A stretch of 64,000 bases of DNA, taken from contig NZ_JAQQPZ010000001.1 in assembly GCF_028750675.1 (NCBI RefSeq), forward strand, positions 537,327 through 601,326. Reading direction: 5' to 3'. The translations under genes and the position numbers were made by a program. The notes under the pieces are model-generated. The model was not told the origin of the DNA. It searched no databases and saw only the letters and a list, made by a program, of their open reading frames with translations. Below, one piece after another: positions 26,365-35,897 of the stretch (positions within the stretch are counted from its first letter, which is position 1; every line of letters starts with the position of its first letter). The stretch comes from Shewanella metallivivens. GTDB taxonomy: Bacteria > Pseudomonadota > Gammaproteobacteria > Enterobacterales > Shewanellaceae.

Positions 26365-28671
26365 ATGACCATGAAAATGGAAAATCGCTCGATAGAAGAA
26401 AAAATATTACTTGCTGTGACTGCAGCAGCAATACTAATTTTGTCGCCATTTTTGATTAAAAGTATTATCGAGAATAATAAGCTCCGAATTATTGTCGATT
26501 TCATTGCTGTTGGTGGAACATCATTCATTTTTATGGGTGTTTGGTTTACCAGTAAAGTTAAGCTTTTTAGTGGTCTATTTGCCATCATTGCTCATGTCAC
26601 TATTTTATTTGGGATTCATATTGTTGGCAGCGATTTAATTTTTTGGCTTTTTCCTATTATTATTGCCAGCTTTTATCTATTACCGACAGTGATAGCATGT
26701 GTGCTTAACAGTTTATTAATCTCTATTGCAGCGGGATTAACTTACCAACATTTTGAACATTTCTCCTTGGCGCTCATTATGGCGTCATTTGTTGTTACTG
26801 GGGTTTTTTCATTAATTTTTTCTCTATTTATGCAGCGTAAAAACCGCCAATTATTAGAAAAAGATAAAATAAACCAGCTTCGAAATACTATTCTGGAATT
26901 AATCGCCAGTTCGAGTCAATTAACGAAAGTGTTATCTGCGGTGGTACAAGGCATTGAAAATGAGCTGCCAGGAACCATCTGCAGTATTTCGTTAGTGGAC
27001 GATACAGGAACACAATTACGCTTAGCTGCCGCGCCCAGCTTGCCTGCATTTTATAAAGAGGCTGTTGACGTCATTCCTATTGAAAAAGGTGCGGGTTCTT
27101 GTGGTGAAGCTGCAGCACTCGGAGTAAGGGTCCTTGTGACAGATATTGCGACACATCCTAATTGGACTGCGTGGGCGCAGATAGCCCATAAAGCTCAATT
27201 GCAGTCGTGTTGGTCTGAACCGATTATTAGCCATAATGGCAATATAATAGGCACGATTGCGATTTATTTTAATGCCACTGTGACACCAACTGAAAACCAA
27301 TCTGAGTTAGTTGCACAATTTGTCAATTTGACACGCATTGCCATCGAACGAGACAAGGCAGATAACATTATTTGGCATCAGGCTAATTTCGATAATCTAA
27401 CTCAATTACCTAATCGACATTTATTGCATGAGCACCTTTCTAGCGCGATTGATAATGCCGAACGTGATAAAAAGCAAGTGGTTATAGCGATGCTTGATTT
27501 GGATAACTTCAAAGATGTGAATGATTCTTTAGGTCATGCTGCTGGCGATTGTGTGCTTATTGAGTGTGCTAGCCGAATAAAAAATAGCATCCGAAAAAAC
27601 GATATTGTTGCTCGTTTGGGAGGAGATGAGTTTATCATCGCTTTTGTGGGGACTACGGTTCCTGAAGATATCGACAACATCGGACAAAAACTATTAACCA
27701 CACTGGCACAACCCTATGTCATTGAACATAAAGATTTTTATTGTACTGCGAGTATTGGTTTAGCTTGTTATCCCAATGATGGTTTAACCATTGATGCGTT
27801 AATGACGAATGCGGATCAAGCGATGTATCAAGCTAAAACTCGCGGTCGTAATAGTATTCACTATTTTACGGAAAATATGAGTACTGATTTTCTAAAAAGA
27901 ATGGAAATCATTGACGATCTTCGCACCGCGGTTGAACAAAAACAATTTCATTTGGTATACCAGCCTATTGTTGATTTACAGACTCATCGTATTGCAAAAG
28001 CTGAAGCATTAATCCGTTGGCAACATCCACAAAAAGGCATGATTTCTCCGATGGAATTTATTCCAATTGCTGAAGAGATTGGTCTTATCGTAGAAATCAG
28101 TGAATGGATATTCACACTGGTATCTCAACAAGTTGATAAGTGGCGTAAGCTGTATTGTCCAGACTTAACTATTAGTATTAATACTTCGCCTGTGCAGTAC
28201 AGAAATGAAGGTAAGCTCGTTAAAGCTTGGGCTGATTCATTGATTGCACAAGGTATACCCTGCGAGGCGATATCGATTGAAATTACCGAACATTTGTTAA
28301 TGGACAATCAAGTTGAAGTCGTCGAGGCACTTGAAAAATTACGTCAACAGGGGATAACCATATCTATAGATGATTTTGGTACAGGGTATTGTTCTTTTTC
28401 TTATTTAAAGAATTTTGCGTTTGATTACTTAAAAATCGACCAAAGTTTTGTGCAAAATATGTCGATTGACAATAACGATGCTGCGCTTTGCGAGGCTATT
28501 ATTGTGATGGCAGGTAAGCTCAATATGCAAGTTATCGCCGAGGGCATTGAAACTGAAGAGCAAAAGCAATTGCTGATTGAAGCGGGTTGTACTTTAGGTC
28601 AAGGTTACCTGTTATCAAAACCACTTTCGGTCACTGATTTTGAACAGCTGCTTATCAAACAAAACCAGTAA
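26365..28671 (+). CDS. Membrane GAF-GGDEF-EAL cyclic-di-GMP protein
   Basis: This protein of about 768 residues has four to five N-terminal membrane helices (about 14-160), a GAF domain (about 190-325), a GGDEF domain and an EAL domain. The GGDEF motif is intact (RLGGDEF, 419-423). An RKND inhibitory-site motif sits five residues before it. The EAL motif is intact (EALIRW, 547-549), as are the ITEH, DDFGTG, KIDQSF and EGIET segments needed by phosphodiesterases. Both synthesis and breakdown of c-di-GMP are therefore possible, with the GAF domain as the likely switch. The start is uncertain: ATG codons at 26365, 26371 and 26377 and a GTG at 26347 all lack a good ribosome site. Confidence 0.87.
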   Translation: MTMKMENRSIEEKILLAVTAAAILILSPFLIKSIIENNKLRIIVDFIAVGGTSFIFMGVWFTSKVKLFSGLFAIIAHVTILFGIHIVGSDLIFWLFPIIIASFYLLPTVIACVLNSLLISIAAGLTYQHFEHFSLALIMASFVVTGVFSLIFSLFMQRKNRQLLEKDKINQLRNTILELIASSSQLTKVLSAVVQGIENELPGTICSISLVDDTGTQLRLAAAPSLPAFYKEAVDVIPIEKGAGSCGEAAALGVRVLVTDIATHPNWTAWAQIAHKAQLQSCWSEPIISHNGNIIGTIAIYFNATVTPTENQSELVAQFVNLTRIAIERDKADNIIWHQANFDNLTQLPNRHLLHEHLSSAIDNAERDKKQVVIAMLDLDNFKDVNDSLGHAAGDCVLIECASRIKNSIRKNDIVARLGGDEFIIAFVGTTVPEDIDNIGQKLLTTLAQPYVIEHKDFYCTASIGLACYPNDGLTIDALMTNADQAMYQAKTRGRNSIHYFTENMSTDFLKRMEIIDDLRTAVEQKQFHLVYQPIVDLQTHRIAKAEALIRWQHPQKGMISPMEFIPIAEEIGLIVEISEWIFTLVSQQVDKWRKLYCPDLTISINTSPVQYRNEGKLVKAWADSLIAQGIPCEAISIEITEHLLMDNQVEVVEALEKLRQQGITISIDDFGTGYCSFSYLKNFAFDYLKIDQSFVQNMSIDNNDAALCEAIIVMAGKLNMQVIAEGIETEEQKQLLIEAGCTLGQGYLLSKPLSVTDFEQLLIKQNQ

Positions 28672-28806
28672 TACTGATATAAAACTTACAGTTATAGTTG
28701 ATAACTAGGGGTGACTCATTGATTGACGCTTATTACATCGATAGTGTTAAGGCGCAATAAGCGTGCTGCTTTCATTAATTAAGTTGAACTCTGTAGATGG
28801 TATCGA

Positions 28807-29556
28807 TTAACTCATTTTACGAATGGTGCTTATTGGTGCAATTCGTAATACCCAATGTAAAATGGCCCAAGGATAACTGGGAACATAGGCGGTTGCTTTT
28901 TCTTTTTGAATTGCACTGACCATTGCTTTACACCCCGTTTCGGTATCAACGATAAACGGAACCTTTTTTACTTTTTCATTAATTTCTGTGCGAATAAACC
29001 CAGGGTGGATGCAACTGACTTTAATAGGAGTATCCATCACATCGATTCGGATCCCTTCTGTTAATGACGATAGCGCCGCTTTAGTTGCGGCATAAACTGT
29101 CATTGCCCGTCTAAAGCCACGGACTGCACTAATTGACGAAATGGTAACCAGGTGGCCGCTGTTTTGTTCGCGAAAGATTGCCATGGCGGCTTCACATTGG
29201 GCGATAGCAGCGATAAAGTTTGTTTGTGCTGTTTGTAGGTTGGCTTCAAAATATCCAGTGCCAATTGATGCCCCTTTACCCATGCCCGCGTTCACTATTA
29301 CACGGTCAAGCTGGCCAAACTCTTGCTTAAACTGGCTAAAAACCTCAAATACCTGCGGATGGTTGTTAACATCTAGTGCTTTTATTAATACAGTGATTTT
29401 GGGATTGATGTTGAGTAATTCTTGTTTCAATTCTTGTAAACGATCTATCCGGCGTGCGCACAACGCCAAATTATGATCTTGCTTAGCAAACTCAATTGCC
29501 ATGCCGCGTCCTAAACCAGAGCTTGCCCCTGTTATCAGTATGTTTGTCCTTTTCAT
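28807..29556 (-). CDS. Short-chain dehydrogenase/reductase
   Basis: The 249-residue Rossmann protein has the classical SDR motifs: TGASSGLGRG for the cofactor near the N-terminus, a VNAG segment, a serine-rich TISSIS strand and the YAATK catalytic tyrosine-lysine pair. NAD(P)-dependent oxidation or reduction of an alcohol or ketone is expected; the substrate is unknown. It lies 74 bases downstream of the histidine-phosphatase gene on the same strand. It may be the last member of the acyl-CoA dehydrogenase operon or a separate unit. The ATG has only a weak AAAGAGC ribosome site. Confidence 0.83.
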   Translation of the reverse strand: MKRTNILITGASSGLGRGMAIEFAKQDHNLALCARRIDRLQELKQELLNINPKITVLIKALDVNNHPQVFEVFSQFKQEFGQLDRVIVNAGMGKGASIGTGYFEANLQTAQTNFIAAIAQCEAAMAIFREQNSGHLVTISSISAVRGFRRAMTVYAATKAALSSLTEGIRIDVMDTPIKVSCIHPGFIRTEINEKVKKVPFIVDTETGCKAMVSAIQKEKATAYVPSYPWAILHWVLRIAPISTIRKMS

Positions 29557-29630
29557 ATTATGCTCTTTTTATTGTTTTTGATTGGGTTATCCATAATGGC
29601 TTATGTGTTGCTGGCTGTTTCTACTCTTGC

Positions 29631-30332
29631 CTAGAGTAAACTATACAAGTGACGGTTATCACCCTCAAAAAAACCATGTTCGTTCATTGTAATAAGGCTT
29701 AACCGTTGATGCTTAACCTGTAATTGAGTCACGCTAGCATTAACAACTTGTTTATTAATGTTGAAAAATTGGCTTTCAGGAATCGATAATATTTGCATTA
29801 TCACCGTGCTAATGACACCGCCTGAAGTAAACACAAACAGCGTTTGACCTTCGCCTGCCTGTTGGACCAATTGGCTTAATCCTTGGGCAACCCGTTGACT
29901 AAAATGCAACCAGGATTCGCTGTATTGTGTCATGTTATCCGTGTGCTGCCATTGTTTAATGGCTTGGCTAAATAGAGAAATAAAAGCCTTTGCAGGCGAG
30001 GGTTGTTGGCTTAGATATTGTTTCATTGCCTCAGGGCTAGCTAAATCGGGGCGGTATACGGCAATCACTTGTTCATGGTCAAATTCATTCCATGCACGGC
30101 TTATTTGTATCTCATGATGCTGTAGAGGTGGCGACAAGGTGGCCAAGCAGGTATCCCGGGTTTGTTTATGGCGTAGCATATCGCCACAAATAATCTGGTC
30201 GGGACGAATTTTACGTTGATTAAAATGCCTAGCCAAATGTTGTGCTTGACTGTGACCTAATGGCGACAAGTTATCGTAATTGTCACTGCCAAAACTTGCT
30301 TGACCATGGCGGATTAAATAGATATTTGCCAT
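29631..30332 (-). CDS. Histidine phosphatase family protein with a variant active site
   Basis: This 233-residue protein begins MANIYLIRHGQASFG, with the family's RHG motif (His9 would be the phosphoryl acceptor) and an acidic residue in WNEFDHE. The second catalytic histidine, normally in an SHGG motif, is replaced: the equivalent stretch reads FTSGGVIS, with Ser170 at that position. Activity may be changed or lost, or this may be a subfamily with its own chemistry. The ATG at 30332 has AAAAGG eight bases upstream and lies two bases after the kinase-like gene, so the two are co-transcribed. Longer in-frame starts overlap that gene. Confidence 0.83.
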   Translation of the reverse strand: MANIYLIRHGQASFGSDNYDNLSPLGHSQAQHLARHFNQRKIRPDQIICGDMLRHKQTRDTCLATLSPPLQHHEIQISRAWNEFDHEQVIAVYRPDLASPEAMKQYLSQQPSPAKAFISLFSQAIKQWQHTDNMTQYSESWLHFSQRVAQGLSQLVQQAGEGQTLFVFTSGGVISTVIMQILSIPESQFFNINKQVVNASVTQLQVKHQRLSLITMNEHGFFEGDNRHLYSLL

Positions 30333-30334
30333 AT

Positions 30335-31402
30335 TTATGCCTTTTGTTTCATCGCGCGGTGACAGCGCCACATTAAGTAATTCGAAAAAATCCAAAAATG
30401 CTTAAAAGCAGGGTTTCGGGTTTGTTTATGGTGATAACGGTAATAGATTTGCTGCACAATACCCGCTAAGCGGAATAAACCGAAGACTTCATAAAATCGA
30501 AAATCATCAATGGTGATATTCATTTTATCGCAATAATATTCAACCACTTGCTTACGGGTTAACATGCCTTCTAGGTGCGTGGGTTGGCGACGGGTCATTT
30601 GCGCAATAAAATCATCATCAGCTTCAACCCAGTAGGCAAGGGTGTTACCTAAATCCATTAATGGATTACCCAAGGTCGCAAGCTCCCAGTCAAGTACACC
30701 ATTCACTGTACTAATGTCATCAGGGGCGAGTACCACGTTATCAAATCGAAAGTCATTGTGAGTTAAGCAAATAGTTTCTTGTTCGGGTTTATGCTGTTGT
30801 AACCACTTCATCACACCTTGGCCAGAAGGGACATTCCAGGTTTTAGCTTGGGTATATCGTTGGCGCCAACCTTCGATTTGGCGCTGGGTATAACCTTCAC
30901 CTTTACCGATGTGATTGAGATTGGCGGTATCGACGTCTACTTTGTGCAATTCAATCAAACAATCAATGACGTTGGTACACAGTGTTTGAGCTTGTAGTTT
31001 ATCAACACTTAGGCCTTTGGGCAGATTTTGTCTTGGAATGATGCCATCGAGTTTTTCCATCACATAAAACTCAGTGCCTAACACCGTCTCGTCTTCGCAA
31101 TGAGCGAGCATAGCGGGTACATAAGGGTAAACGGGTTTTAGCGCTTGCTGTAAACGGTACTCACGCCCCATGTCGTGAGCGCCTTTGGCTTTGGTGCCAT
31201 TTGGCGCGCGGCGTAAAATGAGTTCACAATTGTCGTAAGTGAGGCAATAAGTCCAGTTTGAAGCGCCGCCAGTGTATTGAGTAATGCTCAATTGGCCTTC
31301 TAGGCCACCAATATGTTGCTTTAACCATGGGTCGATTATGTTTGGATCAAGCTCTTCACCAGAGCGTACAGACTTAGCTTTATCTAAATATTGTTGGTTC
31401 AT
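30335..31402 (-). CDS. APH-family phosphotransferase (ACAD10/11 or LvaA-like kinase)
   Basis: This 355-residue protein of the aminoglycoside-phosphotransferase fold has an intact kinase core: a catalytic loop HNDFRFDN (His215 to Asn222) and the metal-binding DWE at 238-240 in LDWELATLGNPLMDLGN. This branch is the one associated with acyl-CoA dehydrogenases; its relatives phosphorylate 4-hydroxyacyl-CoA (LvaA of Pseudomonas; the kinase half of mammalian ACAD10/11). The adjacent acyl-CoA dehydrogenase and SDR genes support that reading over antibiotic resistance. The start ATG overlaps the upstream SDR stop codon (TAATG), with GGAGG upstream. Confidence 0.86.
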   Translation of the reverse strand: MNQQYLDKAKSVRSGEELDPNIIDPWLKQHIGGLEGQLSITQYTGGASNWTYCLTYDNCELILRRAPNGTKAKGAHDMGREYRLQQALKPVYPYVPAMLAHCEDETVLGTEFYVMEKLDGIIPRQNLPKGLSVDKLQAQTLCTNVIDCLIELHKVDVDTANLNHIGKGEGYTQRQIEGWRQRYTQAKTWNVPSGQGVMKWLQQHKPEQETICLTHNDFRFDNVVLAPDDISTVNGVLDWELATLGNPLMDLGNTLAYWVEADDDFIAQMTRRQPTHLEGMLTRKQVVEYYCDKMNITIDDFRFYEVFGLFRLAGIVQQIYYRYHHKQTRNPAFKHFWIFSNYLMWRCHRAMKQKA

Positions 31403-32229
31403 TAACCTTGCTCCTCCCTTAGCAATTGGCGTAACCGCATTGTTTGCTTTAGGACGATAGTAAAGTACCAACGCAGTGGTAACAATCGCTTGAGTTGGTA
31501 TAAACGCTTGCCTTGTTGATGGGTTAGCAGCAAAAATTGTTTATTGGCCTCACCTTGATAAGCAATATTAGCCACTTGGGTCGCATCTATTGGCGACTTT
31601 TCAAACAATTTTCCTAAAAGTTTTTCCATTGCCGGTAATTGAGTGCGTAAACTACTCCCGAGGTTGGTTTTAAAAAAGCCGGGGCACAATACACTCACAT
31701 TAATATTGTCGTCAGCAAGTTCGAGTCTGAGCGTTTCAGATAACGACACCACTGCGGCTTTAGATGCGTTATAACTGGCCATAAACGGAATAGGGGTTAA
31801 GCCCGCTTGTGATGCCACGTTAACAATGCTGCCAACCCCTTGTTGTTGAAAAATAGGCACAAATTGTTGGCACATATTAACGATACCAAACAGATTGATT
31901 TCCATTACCCAGCGCCATTGCGAAATAGGCTCGACTGCCATTTTATCTGCAGATGCCACGCCGGCATTATTAATTAATAAATCAATTTGCGGCCAACGTG
32001 ATTGAAGGCCATGCGTCAATGCATTGATACTGGTGGGGTCGGTGATATCGCAAGCGATAAAAAATGCCTTACCGCCTTGGGCAATAATTTGCTCGCACAC
32101 TTGCTCACCCGCTTGCTGATTAATATCGGTAACACACACCTCAGCATTCATTGCTGCCCATTTGAAAGCCAATGCTTTACCTAGGCCTGAAGCGGCACCG
32201 GTAATCACAACATGTTGTTTCGATTTCAT
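31402..32229 (-). CDS. Short-chain dehydrogenase/reductase of the acyl-CoA operon
   Basis: The 275-residue SDR has TGAASGLGKA at 10-19 for cofactor binding, an NNAGVA segment and the YNASK active-site pair. It lies 10 bases after the acyl-CoA dehydrogenase gene and overlaps the kinase gene by one base, so it belongs to the same operon. It probably oxidises or reduces a hydroxy or keto group of the acyl substrate handled by its neighbours, a role like that of LvaD in levulinate catabolism, although family and substrate are not proven. The ATG at 32229 follows AAGG; the upstream frame lies inside the dehydrogenase gene. Confidence 0.86.
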   Translation of the reverse strand: MKSKQHVVITGAASGLGKALAFKWAAMNAEVCVTDINQQAGEQVCEQIIAQGGKAFFIACDITDPTSINALTHGLQSRWPQIDLLINNAGVASADKMAVEPISQWRWVMEINLFGIVNMCQQFVPIFQQQGVGSIVNVASQAGLTPIPFMASYNASKAAVVSLSETLRLELADDNINVSVLCPGFFKTNLGSSLRTQLPAMEKLLGKLFEKSPIDATQVANIAYQGEANKQFLLLTHQQGKRLYQLKRLLPLRWYFTIVLKQTMRLRQLLREEQG

Positions 32230-32239
32230 TGGTTGTACC

Positions 32240-33460
32240 TTATTTGTATTTAGCCAACTCAAGACGTGAGACCATCGCCATGTGCACTTCATCTGGGCCA
32301 TCAGCTAAGCGTAAGCTACGTGCCATTGTGGCAAAACCAGCTAACGGCGTATCATGATTCATGCCTGCACCGCCATACAGTTGAATCGCCATATCAACGA
32401 CTTGAGTTAACATGTTAGGCACTGCAACCTTAATAGCAGAAATATCAGTCATAGCATGCTTAACACCAAGGTTATCGATTTTCCATGCGGCATTGAGGGT
32501 TAACAATCTTGCTTGTTCGATAGCTATTCTCGCTTGTGCTATACGCTCAAGGTTACCTCCGAGTTTGATGATGGGCTGACCAAATGCAATGCGTGATTGG
32601 CCACGCTCAATGGCCAACGACAACGCCCGTTCTGCTGCGCCGATGGCTCGCATACAATGGTGAATACGGCCAGGCCCTAAACGGCCTTGGGCAATTTCAA
32701 ACCCTTTGCCGAGCCCCATAATGACATTCTCCTTAGGCACTCGTACATTAACGAGCTCCATTTCACCATGGCCATAAGGTGCATCAAAGTCACCATAAGC
32801 GGTTAGCATGCGGGTGATATTGACACCAGGTGTATCAAGCGGCACTAATACCATGCTGTGACGTTGATGTTTTGCTGCATCAAGGTGAGACAACCCCATA
32901 AATATCATGACCTGACAGTTTGGATGGCCTAAACCCGTTGACCACCATTTACGGCCATTAACGATAACATCATCTCCGTCTTCAATAATGGTGGCTTGCA
33001 TATTAGTGGCATCTGATGAAGCGACATCAGGCTCTGTCATGGCAAATACTGAGCGAATATCACCAGACAGAAGTGGGGTTAACCATTGTGTTTTTTGTTG
33101 CTCGTTCCCAAAATGATAAAGCACTTCCATGTTGCCGGTATCGGGTGCGTTACAGTTAAATATTTCTGGGGCTAAAATTGATCGCCCCATTTCTTCTGCT
33201 AAACAGGCGTACTCAACACACGTTAATCCTTGTGCTAACTGGGTATCTGGCAAAAATAAATTCCATAATCCGTTTGCTTTCGCTTTTGATTTAAGGGTTT
33301 CTATTTGGGGAGGTAATTGCCATTGAGTCCAATCACTGCTGTGATTAAGCCGTCTATTATCCGCGAGAATACCTGCTTCGATAGGCAGAATGTGTTGGTC
33401 AATAAACGATTTTACTTTGGTTAAATAGAGTTGTGATTTTTCTGCAGTGTAAATATTCAT
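32240..33460 (-). CDS. Acyl-CoA dehydrogenase, ACAD10/11-like
   Basis: This 406-residue flavoprotein has the acyl-CoA dehydrogenase build. An N-terminal helical domain is followed by the AMTEPDVASSDATN flavin/substrate segment and the KWWSTGLGHP region. The C-terminal helical domain has QLYGGAGMNHD. At the place of the usual catalytic glutamate (YEGT in medium-chain enzymes) the protein has ADGPDEVH, with Asp387, as in the ACAD10/11-type branch. These relatives act on 4-phospho-acyl-CoA rather than doing simple beta-oxidation, which fits the kinase gene two places downstream. First gene of a leftward operon, divergent from a LysR regulator. Confidence 0.87.
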   Translation of the reverse strand: MNIYTAEKSQLYLTKVKSFIDQHILPIEAGILADNRRLNHSSDWTQWQLPPQIETLKSKAKANGLWNLFLPDTQLAQGLTCVEYACLAEEMGRSILAPEIFNCNAPDTGNMEVLYHFGNEQQKTQWLTPLLSGDIRSVFAMTEPDVASSDATNMQATIIEDGDDVIVNGRKWWSTGLGHPNCQVMIFMGLSHLDAAKHQRHSMVLVPLDTPGVNITRMLTAYGDFDAPYGHGEMELVNVRVPKENVIMGLGKGFEIAQGRLGPGRIHHCMRAIGAAERALSLAIERGQSRIAFGQPIIKLGGNLERIAQARIAIEQARLLTLNAAWKIDNLGVKHAMTDISAIKVAVPNMLTQVVDMAIQLYGGAGMNHDTPLAGFATMARSLRLADGPDEVHMAMVSRLELAKYK

Positions 33461-33518
33461 TCAATCGCCCTATGTGATATTAGGTACAAAACGCTAAATA
33501 ACGTGAACTAAGTCTGTT

Positions 33519-33533
33519 TATGTTGCCAGCATA
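33519..33533. promoter_or_regulatory. Candidate LysR-type operator in the divergent promoter region
   Basis: TATGTTGCCAGCATA is a near-perfect palindrome roughly in the middle of the interval between the acyl-CoA dehydrogenase operon and the divergent lysR-type gene, the usual place for a LysR operator. Spacing and position are the only evidence. Confidence 0.35.
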
Positions 33534-33634
33534 ACGTAGTAATCTAAGTGAACGAAATGAAATAACTTTTCAGCAATTGATGAATATGGTTCATAGTTGC
33601 TTTGAGCACAGTTAAGCTAAACAATGAGAAAAGC

Positions 33635-34570
33635 ATGGCCGATACCAAAGCAATTCAGCAACTTGATCTAAATTTATTAAAAATTTTTGAAGCCTTGTAT
33701 TTTGAACAAAATATGACGTTAGCTGCAAAATCATTGTTTATTACCCCTTCTGCTGTCAGCCATGCCATTAAGCGGCTTCGTTTAGTGTTAAACGATCCAT
33801 TATTTGTCCGTCAAGGTCAGCAAATGCAGGCCACGGCAGCGTGCCAACGTATGGCGCCTCAACTGATTAATGCACTCAATCAGATTAGGCAAATATTGCA
33901 ACAGTGTGGGGAGTTTGATCCATTAACCACTGAGCAAACTTTCAACATTGCTATTCACGAAGCATTAGAAAGCCAACTGATGCCTGCATTGATTACTCAC
34001 GTAGCAAAATTGATCCCACATGCTAAAATTTGCAGTATGGCTTTATCTCGTGAACAGATATCGCGTCAACTTTCTAATGGAGAGGTTGATTTAGCTATCG
34101 ATGTGGCAAGGGCTGTTAATGCTCCGTTAATGCATAGTCCACTGTTATCGGATCCCTTTTGTGTGTTGATTGATGCAAGCCTGCAGCCTGAACTCGTCAG
34201 TAACTTGAACCGACAGGCTTATTTATTGGCGGAACATGTTGCGGTTTCTAGTCGCCCCATCGGTCGGGTTATGGAAGATTTATTATTGCAACAACAGGGC
34301 GTCAATCGCTTAATAAAATACCGATGCCAAAGTTATCAAACTGCAGCAAAGATGGTGTTAGGCTCTCGGTTGATTCTGACTTTACCGCGGTCAATAGCTG
34401 AACAGTTTACCGATGCTAATTTATTGATTTGTGCCATGCCATTTAACTTAACTGACATTGATACGCACCTCTATTGGCATAGTAATACTGAAACCGATCA
34501 GGCTTTAAGCTGGCTAAGAAAGCAAGTTGTTCGTGTTGTGCAAATTAATCAAACTACTATGGCAGATTGA
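33635..34570 (+). CDS. LysR-family transcriptional regulator
   Basis: The 311-residue regulator has an N-terminal winged helix-turn-helix (about 12-70, NMTLAAKSLFITPSAVSHAI) and a periplasmic-binding-protein-like effector domain. It is transcribed away from the acyl-CoA dehydrogenase/SDR/kinase operon across about 170 bases, so it most likely controls that operon in response to one of its intermediates. The ATG at 33635 is preceded by GAGAA; a TTG at 33602 is possible but not conserved-looking. The next gene's long frame overlaps its 3' end. Confidence 0.87.
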   Translation: MADTKAIQQLDLNLLKIFEALYFEQNMTLAAKSLFITPSAVSHAIKRLRLVLNDPLFVRQGQQMQATAACQRMAPQLINALNQIRQILQQCGEFDPLTTEQTFNIAIHEALESQLMPALITHVAKLIPHAKICSMALSREQISRQLSNGEVDLAIDVARAVNAPLMHSPLLSDPFCVLIDASLQPELVSNLNRQAYLLAEHVAVSSRPIGRVMEDLLLQQQGVNRLIKYRCQSYQTAAKMVLGSRLILTLPRSIAEQFTDANLLICAMPFNLTDIDTHLYWHSNTETDQALSWLRKQVVRVVQINQTTMAD

Positions 34571-34598
34571 TGTCTGTTATACAGAGCGACAGTATGCG

Positions 34599-35756
34599 AT
34601 GTATTGGCATATAGAGGTGAATTTGAATATCAAGCCGTTATTAGCACAGACACCATTTACTCAATTGCGTTTTAGGCACTATCAAATTCATCATTTGTTA
34701 CTGCCTTATGCGCTGTATACCCTGTGTGTTATTCCCATTTATTTGTTTTTCATTGTGTCCGATATTCACCATATTCACGTAGATTTATGGTTGGTTATCA
34801 CAGTCAAAATACTATTGTCACTCAGTTGTGTGTTGATATTGCTAATATTACGTAAACGCGCGCCACAATATTTAGAGCTCGGTGAATTTATATTGGTGTT
34901 TAGTGTTTTTGCATCACTTACTTATGTTGCCCAGTTGGCAATGATTTTTGGTGATGAGCATTATCAATCAGCTGGTTTGCTTGCGCTCGTGTATGTTGGC
35001 TCATTGTCGCGTATGGACTTTACTAAATCATTTACCTTGTTAACCTTAATGTTATTGACTCACCTTGTATTGATTTCATCTGTAAAGCTTAACCAAGATT
35101 TTGCCAATGCAATTGATAATTTAACCTTATTTATAGCGGTATATTTTGTGGCTGTTGTGGGGTGTTTACGGCGCTGGTCTGAGTCGAAAAAAAGCTTTTT
35201 AAAATTTACCCAAATTCGTAACCAACAGTTAGCGTTACGCAAAAATCAACAAATTTTATCTCAACAAAATCAAACCGACCCGCTAACGGGTCTTAAAAAT
35301 CGCTTATTTTTATCTGCAAATCTAGCGCGGATATCTTCATCAGCAGATACCTTAACGGTATTAATGATCGACATTGATAACTTTAAGCTGATTAATGATA
35401 CTTATGGGCATCCATTTGGTGATGAAGTGATTTTAAGAGTGGCAGAGGTGATTAGCCAATATTGTCATGGTCGTAATAAAATTGGTGTGCGTTACGGTGG
35501 TGAAGAATTTTTGTGTTTAATGATTGATGAAACTGCAGAACACATAGCGACATTAGCTGAAAGGATTTGTAATGCCATCGCTCAATTAACTTGGCCCATT
35601 AAACAGCTCAACGTCACGGTATCAATTGGTGTCTCACCAAATACATTACATAATTCGGATGATTTTAAATTAATTGAACAAGCTGATGAGGCGTTATATC
35701 AAGCAAAGAAAGAGGGTAAAAATCGAGTGATAGTATACTCTCATCAACAGTTGTAG
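34599..35756 (+). CDS. Membrane diguanylate cyclase (GGDEF)
   Basis: The protein has about 385 residues: five to six membrane helices in the first 200, a short coiled linker, and a C-terminal GGDEF domain with TDPLTGLKNR, DIDNFKLINDTYGHPFGD and an intact RYGGEEF. An active cyclase making c-di-GMP is expected. The RxxD inhibitory site is missing: the residues before GGEEF read RNKIGVRY. The start is uncertain: an ATG at 34599 has no ribosome site, while a TTG at 34623 has AGAGG five bases upstream. It lies 28 bases downstream of the lysR-type gene. Confidence 0.85.
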   Translation: MYWHIEVNLNIKPLLAQTPFTQLRFRHYQIHHLLLPYALYTLCVIPIYLFFIVSDIHHIHVDLWLVITVKILLSLSCVLILLILRKRAPQYLELGEFILVFSVFASLTYVAQLAMIFGDEHYQSAGLLALVYVGSLSRMDFTKSFTLLTLMLLTHLVLISSVKLNQDFANAIDNLTLFIAVYFVAVVGCLRRWSESKKSFLKFTQIRNQQLALRKNQQILSQQNQTDPLTGLKNRLFLSANLARISSSADTLTVLMIDIDNFKLINDTYGHPFGDEVILRVAEVISQYCHGRNKIGVRYGGEEFLCLMIDETAEHIATLAERICNAIAQLTWPIKQLNVTVSIGVSPNTLHNSDDFKLIEQADEALYQAKKEGKNRVIVYSHQQL

Positions 35757-35897
35757 GGGGATCCTTTCCCTATAACAGTGATGCAAGTGTTGACGCTGAA
35801 GATGGTGTAGTATCGCTTATTGATGAATAAGCAGCAATATGAATGACATAATTAAAGAAGCTAACAATACGATTATAAATAAATACTCAATTAAAGT

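Noticed and set aside
30335..31402. Aminoglycoside resistance gene
   Set aside because: The APH fold is intact, but the operon context of acyl-CoA dehydrogenase and SDR genes indicates a metabolic kinase.
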